DNA of 12,755 bases from JBHIBC01 sp046758905. Lineage in GTDB: Bacteria; Acidobacteriota; Polarisedimenticolia; Gp22-AA2. Positions 8,014 to 12,755 of the stretch are shown piece by piece. The notes under the pieces were generated by a model, which was not told where the DNA came from, searched no databases, and was given only the letters and a program-made list of their open reading frames with translations. The number at the start of each line of letters is the position of its first letter. Position 1 is the first letter of the stretch. The translations under genes and the position numbers were made by a program. The stretch is taken from assembly GCA_046758905.1 (NCBI GenBank), contig JBHIBC010000078.1, forward strand, positions 1-12,755, read 5' to 3'.

Positions 8014-8715
8014 TCAGGCCGCGGGCGCCGGCCCGCCGCCGCTCGATCCCGGCGCCCTTCCCGAGGCCACCTTGACCAGCGCCGGCCGGAGCAGCCTGTC
8101 GTTGAACGTGTAGCCTCTCTGCATCTCCTCGAGGATGGTGTCCTGTTCCGACCCCTCGACGTCCACCACCTCGACCGCCTCGTGCAGCCTCGGGTCGAAC
8201 CGGGCGCCGACGGTCTCCACCGGGAGAAGCCCCTCCTTCCTGAGCACCTCCATCAGCTGCTGGTAGATGAGGACGACGCCCTGGCGCAGCGGACCCTCCT
8301 CCCCTTCGCTGGTCGCGAGCGCCCGCTCGAGGCTGTCCAGCACGGGAAGGATGGACCGGATCAGATCGGCCGCCGCCTGCCGGCCCGCCTCCTTCCGGTC
8401 CCTGTCGCAGCGCTTGCGGAAGTTGTCGAACTCCGCCTGCTTGCGGAGGAGCATGTCGTAGTACTTGTCCTTGAGCTGGAGGGCCTGGTGGAGGGCGCTG
8501 GGCAGCGCGCCGGAGGCGCTCCCTCCCTCCCCGGCGGGCGTTCTGCCGGGGCCCTCGGGCGGCTCCGGCGGCCGTGGGGCGCCCGACTCCCCGTCGACTC
8601 CCACCACCTCGACGATCTCGATGGTGTCGTCCTCGGTCGCGGGCGAGTCCTCTTCGCTCAGCCGCTGGGGCCGCGGCGGCTCGCGCTCCTCCCCCCTAGG
8701 TCCGCGTGAAGACAT
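8014..8715 (-). CDS. grpE: Nucleotide exchange factor GrpE
   Basis: GrpE is the homodimeric factor that releases ADP from DnaK and so frees its client. The first 70 or so residues are acidic and Pro/Gly-rich, a disordered arm typical of the family. A long helix follows (about 75-120, including KYYDMLLRKQAEFDNFRKR), then the four-helix region PVLDSLERAL and the C-terminal beta domain. The family signature is clear: FDPRLHEAVEVV from 173 and GYTFNDRLLRPALVKVA at 201-217. It is 233 residues, slightly longer than E. coli GrpE (197) because of the N-terminal arm. The ATG at 8715 has GGAGG 4 bases upstream and lies 23 bases after the hrcA stop; longer in-frame starts would run into hrcA. Assignment is secure. 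Confidence 0.95.
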   Translation of the reverse strand: MSSRGPRGEEREPPRPQRLSEEDSPATEDDTIEIVEVVGVDGESGAPRPPEPPEGPGRTPAGEGGSASGALPSALHQALQLKDKYYDMLLRKQAEFDNFRKRCDRDRKEAGRQAAADLIRSILPVLDSLERALATSEGEEGPLRQGVVLIYQQLMEVLRKEGLLPVETVGARFDPRLHEAVEVVDVEGSEQDTILEEMQRGYTFNDRLLRPALVKVASGRAPGSSGGGPAPAA

Positions 8716-8738
8716 ACGACCTCCGCCCGGAATATAGG

Positions 8739-9785
8739 TCAGCGGGTAGGGTGGGTCAACAAAGTGGAGAACAGCCGGGAGATGTACTCGACCAATGCCA
8801 ACGTCCGGGCGTACTCCATGCGGGTGGGGCCCATGATCCCGATCCAGCCCGTCGCCCCCCGCATCACGCGATAGGGCGAGGCGACCACCGACATGCCGCC
8901 GAGGGCCGGGTCGCGGTTCTCCGAGCCGATCAGCACGCGCGGCCTCGTCGGGTCCAGGCATCGGTCGATCAGCTTCACCAGGTGATGCTTCTCCTCGAAA
9001 GTCAAGAAGAGCCGGCGCATCGTCTCCAGGTCTCCCAGCTCCGGATGCTCCAGGATGTTGGTGGTCCCGTCCAGGACCACCCGGCGCTCCTCCGGCTCCG
9101 CGTCCAGGTAATGCGTCCCGAGGGTCACCGCGTGCCTGAGGAGCCGGTCGAAGGCCGCCTTCTCGCCGGCCATCAGCTCGACCAGACGGCCGCGGATCTC
9201 CTGAAGGGTGAGGCCCGCGAACTCGGTCACCAGGTAGCGGCCGGCCCGGTCGAGGTCGGACTGGGCATAGTCCTCCTCGGTATCGAGGATCCGGTGGCTC
9301 ACCACCTCGGAGCGGTCCACGAACACCACCAGGATGCGGCGCTCGTGCAGGCGGACGAACTCGATGTGCTTGAGGGTGACGTCCGCGAAGGGCGGTGACA
9401 CCATGTAGCCCACCTGGCCCGTCAGCCGCGAGAGGAGCTTGGGGATCGCCTCCATCGCGCCGGAGAACTCTCCCCCGACCCTGGACAGGTTGCGGTCGAT
9501 GAGAGCGCGCTCCCGGGACCCCAGTCGGCCCTCGGGCAGGAGCGAGTCGACGTAGTACCGGTAGCCCCGGTCGGTCGGGATCCGGCCGGCGGACGTATGG
9601 GGGTGCGTCAGGAAGCCCATCTCCTCCAGATCGGCCATCACGTTGCGGACGCTGGCCGGGGACAGCGCTTCGCGGGTCAGCCTGGCGATGGTGCGCGAGC
9701 CGACCGGCTCGCCCGTGAGGATATAGAGGGAGATGATGTGCCGGAGGATCTCCTGGGTCCGGGTGTCGAGGGCAGTATCCCGCAT
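8739..9785 (-). CDS. hrcA: Heat-inducible transcription repressor HrcA
   Basis: HrcA is a dimeric repressor that binds the CIRCE operator and shuts off chaperone genes; its folding typically depends on GroEL, so unfolded protein relieves repression. The N-terminal winged helix-turn-helix spans about 6-80, with EPVGSRTIA, LSPASVRNVMADLEEMGFL and SAGRIPTDRGYRYYVD, all family hallmarks. The rest contains the dimerisation/GAF-like domain, with GGMSVVASPYR and a C-terminal GPTRMEYARTLALVEYIS. At 348 residues it has the normal length. The ATG at 9785 is chosen because GGAGG lies 7 bases upstream; a GTG at 9809 in the same frame lies inside the operator and is rejected. It is the first gene of the operon and therefore autoregulated by the operator just upstream. 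Assignment is secure. Confidence 0.96.
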   Translation of the reverse strand: MRDTALDTRTQEILRHIISLYILTGEPVGSRTIARLTREALSPASVRNVMADLEEMGFLTHPHTSAGRIPTDRGYRYYVDSLLPEGRLGSRERALIDRNLSRVGGEFSGAMEAIPKLLSRLTGQVGYMVSPPFADVTLKHIEFVRLHERRILVVFVDRSEVVSHRILDTEEDYAQSDLDRAGRYLVTEFAGLTLQEIRGRLVELMAGEKAAFDRLLRHAVTLGTHYLDAEPEERRVVLDGTTNILEHPELGDLETMRRLFLTFEEKHHLVKLIDRCLDPTRPRVLIGSENRDPALGGMSVVASPYRVMRGATGWIGIMGPTRMEYARTLALVEYISRLFSTLLTHPTR

Positions 9786-9802
9786 CGCTGTCCCTCCCGA
9801 CC

Positions 9803-9829
9803 TTGGCACTCCACCTCTTCGAGTGCCAA
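9803..9829 (-). promoter_or_regulatory. CIRCE operator (HrcA binding site)
   Basis: The arms TTGGCACTC (9803-9811) and GAGTGCCAA (9821-9829) form a perfect 9-bp inverted repeat with a 9-base spacer, the exact CIRCE geometry. The consensus arms are TTAGCACTC and GAGTGCTAA; here the third and the matching position are both changed (A to G, T to C), so symmetry is kept. It overlaps the last bases of the -10 box and the predicted start site, and sits 17 bases before the hrcA ATG. Confidence 0.95.
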
Positions 9830-9856
9830 TATAGTGGCGCGGGCGGAGCCTGTCAA
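9828..9856 (-). promoter_or_regulatory. Sigma-70 promoter of the hrcA-grpE-dnaK-dnaJ-prmA operon
   Basis: A perfect TTGACA (9856-9851) and TATATT (9833-9828, five of six consensus bases) are separated by 17 bases, the best promoter in the window. The prfB stop codon TGA (9855-9853) is part of the -35 box. Transcription should start near 9821, inside CIRCE, so bound HrcA would block polymerase. I see no sigma-32-like heat-shock promoter in addition. Confidence 0.85.
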
Positions 9857-11008
9857 ATCGCGAGGGTTCCGGGGGATCCCTGCTTCGAGGGGGCCGGACG
9901 GCGGCGCAGGAGATAGGCCCTGATGAAGTCGTTGATGTCGCCGTCGAGCACCCGGTCGACGTCCCCGACCTCGTGGCCGGTGCGATGGTCCTTCACGAGA
10001 CGGTACGGCTGCAGGACGTAGGAGCGGATCTGGTGGCCGAAATCGATCTCCTTCTTGGCGCCCTCCTCCACCTGGCGCCTCTCCTCCCGCCGGCGCAGCT
10101 CCAGCTCGTACAGCCGTGACTTGAGGATGCGCAGGGCCATCTCGCGGTTGCGGTGCTGGGAGCGCTCGTTCTGGCACGACACGACGATCCCGGTCGGGAG
10201 GTGGGTGATGCGCACCGCCGAGTCGGTCACGTTGACGTGCTGGCCGCCGGCGCCGCTGCTGCGGTAGGTGTCGATGCGCAGGTCGTTGTCCTCGATCGCC
10301 ACGTGGATCGTATCGTCGAGATCCGGATAGGCGTAGACCGAGGCGAACGACGTGTGCCGTCTGGCCGACGCGTCGAAGGGGGAGATGCGCACCAGCCGGT
10401 GCACGCCGTTCTCGGCCTTCAGGAAGCCGTAGGCGTTGCGTCCCCGGATCATCAGCGTGGCGCTCTTGATCCCCGCCTCCTCCCCCTTCTGGTAGTCGAG
10501 GGTCTCGACCCGGTACCCCTCCCCCTCGGCCCAGCGCATGTACATGCGGTACAGCATCTCCGCCCAGTCCTGGGACTCGGTCCCGCCGGCCCCGGGATGG
10601 ATCGTCAGGATGGCGTTGCCGGCGTCGTGCTCCCCCGTCAGCATGAGGTCGAGCTCGCGCTCGTCCAGCGCCGCGGTCAGCTCGGCGAGGGCCCGCGCCA
10701 GATCGCCCGCGACCTCCTCGCCCTCGCGCGCGAGCTCGACGCACACCTGGGCCTCCTCGACCTTCCGCTCGAGAGCGCGGAGGGCGTCGATCTCCTCGGT
10801 CAGGCGGGTTCGGCGCTGCAGGATCGCCTGCGCGCGGGCCGGGTTGGACCACAGGTCGGGATCGGAGGCTCGGGCGTCGAGATCGCGGAGCTCCCGTGCG
10901 CAGGCGTCGAGATCAAAGATGCCCCCTGAGCTGCTCGAGGCGCTCCTTCAAGGCCTCGGCTCCGCGCACGAGCTCATCGAGATCGAGATCTTCGCTCTTC
11001 CCGGACAT
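9853..11008 (-). CDS. prfB: Peptide chain release factor 2 (RF2), with programmed +1 frameshift
   Basis: RF2 recognises UGA and UAA stop codons and triggers peptide release from the ribosome. Translation begins at the ATG at 11008, reads 31 codons ending LRGHL and meets TGA (10915-10913); a +1 shift at CTT T continues as DLDACAREL and on to the TGA at 9855-9853, giving about 384 residues. The joined sequence matches the RF2 N-terminus (E. coli LRGYLDYDAKKERL). The anticodon-like SPF motif is in RISPFDASARRHTSF, and the catalytic GGQ is in SSGAGGQHVNVTDSAVR. The C-terminus is about 15 residues longer than in E. coli. The start lies inside lnt (35-base overlap), so the two are translationally linked. 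RF1 is excluded by SPF and by the frameshift itself. Assignment is secure. Confidence 0.95.
10912..10927 (-). promoter_or_regulatory. Programmed +1 ribosomal frameshift site of prfB
   Basis: The minus strand reads AGGGGG CAT CTT TGA: a Shine-Dalgarno-like AGGGGG (10927-10922) at the conserved short distance from the slippery CTT and the in-frame TGA (10915-10913). This is nearly identical to the E. coli site. Low RF2 slows termination at TGA and favours the shift, so RF2 controls its own synthesis. Confidence 0.95.
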
Positions 11009-12629
11009 GTCCTGGCCTCTCTCCCCCGGGCCGGCCCCCGGATCGCGAAAACGCCGCGCTGGGCGCGGCGGTCAGGGCGAGGGTGAGTATAACACAGGCC
11101 CAGGCGAGCAGGTCCCCGGTGCGGGCGTACAGCGGACGCCCGCCGCCCGCGTGGATGGCGCCCACCAGCACGGCGCGTCGTTCGAGATCGCTCCTCTCGA
11201 GGATGCGGCCGAACGGATCGACGATGGCGCTGATCCCCGTGTTGGCCGCGCGCACCAGATAGCGACGGGTCTCGACCGCCCGCACGACCGCCATCGCGAG
11301 GTGCTGGTGCGGCCCCGCGCTGCGCCCGAACCAGGCGTCGTTGGTGATGTTGACGATGAAGGCGGCGTCGCGCGCGACGCGCCTCACCAGCTCGGGGAAG
11401 ATCGCCTCGTAGCAGATGACGGTGGCGGCGGGTCCGGAGCGGGTCGGCAGCGGCCTCGGGTCGCGCCCGGAGGCGAACGCGGCGACGGCCCCCTCCACCA
11501 GGCGGTTGACGAAGAACAGCGCCCGCTCGAGCGGAACGTACTCCCCGAACGGGACCAGGTGGATCTTGTCGTAGACCGGCCCGAGGGAGCCGTCCGGCGC
11601 GATCCGGAAGGCGCTGTTGAAGGCTCTCAGCCGCTCCCCCTCGACCCGGTAGTCGACGCTCCCGGCGATCAGCTCGATATCGAGATCGCGGACCAGCTCG
11701 GCCACCCGGTCGACGAATGCCCCTCCCCGCTCCACCCGCACTCCGTACCCGCCCTCCTCGCGGACCCGGACCGGGCGGCGGAACGACACCGGGCTGCTCG
11801 ATTCGGGCCACACCACGATCCGCGCCCCGGACTCGGCGGCCTCGCGGGTCATCCTGAGCAGGTCGGAGCTGAGCGCCGCGGCGGCCGCCGCCGCCCCCGT
11901 CTTCTCCTGCGCGACGGTCGCCGGGACGATCCCCCTGCGCCGCGGAGCGCCTCCGACGGCCGGGCCGCCGTCCCCGGCCAGCACCGCGAGCCCGCCGGCC
12001 TCCGCCGCCCCGAACAGCACCAGGAGCCACGCGCCGGCCGCCCGGACGCGCGTCGCCGCGCCCCGGCGGGGCAGCACGATGACGGCGAGGCCCGCGTTGG
12101 CGACCATCACCAGCAGCGAGACGGCGTAGATCCCCCCGATGCTGGCGACCTGCAGGAGGGGCAGGTTCCGCACCTGCGAATACCCGAGCAGGCCCCACGG
12201 GAACCCTCCCAGGAGGCGTGCCCGGGCGAGCTCCAGGCCCACCCAGGCGATCGGACAGAGCAGCAGGCCCCACGGGCCGAACCGACGACAGCCGGCCGCC
12301 GCCAGGGCGCCGAAAGCGGCGAAAAAGCCGGAGAGGTAGAGCACCAGCAGGGCCAGGATCGCGGTGGCGAGCGTCCAGGAGAGCCCGCCGTAAGTCACCA
12401 TCACGCGGGCCAGCCAGTGGAGCAGGGTGGAGAAGAACACCGCGCCGCACAGGAGCCCGCGCGCCAGGGCGGGGCCCGGCCTCGCCCGCCGCACCGCCGC
12501 GAGCAGCGGCGCCAGCGCGACCCATCCCAGCGGGAAGAGGTCGGCGGGCGGGTACGCGAGCGCCAGCAGGAGCCCGGACAGGGCCGCCAGTCCCGCCCCC
12601 GTCCCGGGGCGCAAGTCAGGGTTGTTCAT
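10974..12629 (-). CDS. lnt: Apolipoprotein N-acyltransferase
   Basis: Lnt is the inner-membrane enzyme that adds the third acyl chain to the N-terminal cysteine of lipoproteins, the last step of lipoprotein maturation. Residues 1 to about 220 hold a set of hydrophobic membrane segments, including GLAALSGLLLALAYPP, ILALLVLYLSGFFAAFGALA and VASIGGIYAVSLLVMVANAG. A periplasmic nitrilase-type domain (about 230-495) has the catalytic triad Glu276 (VVWPES), Lys355 (YDKIHLVPFGEYVP) and Cys406 (VICYEAIFPE), and a final membrane helix lies at about 507-527 before a basic tail. It is 551 residues, a little longer than E. coli Lnt (512). The ATG at 12629 overlaps the preceding gene by 14 bases, which favours it over a GTG at 12680; no clear Shine-Dalgarno is seen, consistent with coupled translation. 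Assignment is secure. Confidence 0.94.
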   Translation of the reverse strand: MNNPDLRPGTGAGLAALSGLLLALAYPPADLFPLGWVALAPLLAAVRRARPGPALARGLLCGAVFFSTLLHWLARVMVTYGGLSWTLATAILALLVLYLSGFFAAFGALAAAGCRRFGPWGLLLCPIAWVGLELARARLLGGFPWGLLGYSQVRNLPLLQVASIGGIYAVSLLVMVANAGLAVIVLPRRGAATRVRAAGAWLLVLFGAAEAGGLAVLAGDGGPAVGGAPRRRGIVPATVAQEKTGAAAAAAALSSDLLRMTREAAESGARIVVWPESSSPVSFRRPVRVREEGGYGVRVERGGAFVDRVAELVRDLDIELIAGSVDYRVEGERLRAFNSAFRIAPDGSLGPVYDKIHLVPFGEYVPLERALFFVNRLVEGAVAAFASGRDPRPLPTRSGPAATVICYEAIFPELVRRVARDAAFIVNITNDAWFGRSAGPHQHLAMAVVRAVETRRYLVRAANTGISAIVDPFGRILERSDLERRAVLVGAIHAGGGRPLYARTGDLLAWACVILTLALTAAPSAAFSRSGGRPGGERPGHVREERRSRSR

Positions 12630-12755
12630 GCAGCAGGAAGCGGAGGGGCTCCCGGACGTCGAGGGCGGTGGCCGCCGCACGTCGCAGGGCGGCCTGGAAG
12701 AGGGTCGGCATCCCGTCGCGCCCGCGCCGCTCGCGCAGCGAGCTCGCCACGACGC
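12616..12755 (-). CDS. C-terminal 45 codons of an unidentified protein (gene continues beyond window)
   Basis: An open frame enters from the right edge and ends at TGA (12618-12616), overlapping the lnt start by 14 bases. The visible residues are alpha-helix-prone and charged, with SLRERRGRDGMPTLFQAAL and ending LRFLLHEQP. The overlap and shared strand suggest a co-transcribed gene upstream of lnt. I do not recognise the family. Genes often found before lnt, such as corC, do not obviously end this way. The frame is supported mainly by the overlap, by the absence of stops and by protein-like composition. Confidence 0.5.
   Translation of the reverse strand, partial: VVASSLRERRGRDGMPTLFQAALRRAAATALDVREPLRFLLHEQP

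Noticed and set aside
4954..8709. A 1251-codon open frame on the plus strand across dnaJ, dnaK and grpE
   Set aside because: It is exactly antisense to three unmistakable chaperone genes. Long stop-free antisense frames are expected opposite high-GC genes, and dnaK antisense frames are a known annotation artefact.
9786..9809. GTG start for hrcA at 9809, adding 8 residues
   Set aside because: The codon lies inside the CIRCE operator with no ribosome site, whereas the ATG at 9785 has a well-spaced GGAGG.
9853..11008. prfB as a broken gene because of the TGA at codon 32
   Set aside because: The TGA lies in the conserved RF2 recoding site, so it is regulatory.

Overview
The window is a gene-dense piece of a high-GC (roughly two-thirds G+C) bacterial chromosome in which every supportable gene lies on the minus strand. 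The likely source is a Gram-negative (diderm) bacterium: it encodes apolipoprotein N-acyltransferase (Lnt) and a type IV pilus retraction ATPase (PilT), and has an HrcA/CIRCE heat-shock operon. An Acidobacteriota-like or deltaproteobacteria-like lineage would fit, but the sequence alone does not settle the phylum. I see no tRNA, rRNA, CRISPR array, insertion sequence or phage gene. No gap between genes exceeds about 115 bases.

In transcription order (right to left): the C-terminal 45 codons of an unidentified gene (12755-12616) overlap lnt (12629-10974), which overlaps prfB (11008-9853). prfB carries an intact RF2 programmed +1 frameshift site at codon 32. The prfB stop codon lies inside a consensus -35 box that starts the next unit, hrcA-grpE-dnaK-dnaJ-prmA (9785-3992). 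This heat-shock operon is preceded by a perfect 9-9-9 CIRCE operator overlapping the -10 box and start region. A strong GC hairpin separates dnaK from dnaJ; dnaJ starts with TTG and has no clear Shine-Dalgarno, and the prmA start overlaps the dnaJ stop.

Next come ilvE (3881-2961, branched-chain aminotransferase) and pilT (2845-1637), each with its own plausible sigma-70 promoter. pilT is interrupted by a single in-frame TAG at codon 89, exactly where the family usually has Gln; the reading frame is otherwise intact. The last gene is alaS (alanyl-tRNA synthetase), which runs off the left edge after 524 codons. It sits in the same frame as pilT, so only pilT's terminal TAG keeps PilT from fusing to AlaS. 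This argues against TAG being a sense codon here.

The content is mostly housekeeping: protein folding and its control (HrcA, GrpE, DnaK, DnaJ), translation (AlaS, RF2, PrmA acting on L11), lipoprotein maturation (Lnt), amino-acid metabolism (IlvE) and surface motility (PilT). I do not see a previously undescribed system. The most notable points are the pilT amber codon, the regulatory architecture at the prfB/hrcA junction, and a vicinal cysteine pair in the DnaK nucleotide-binding site.
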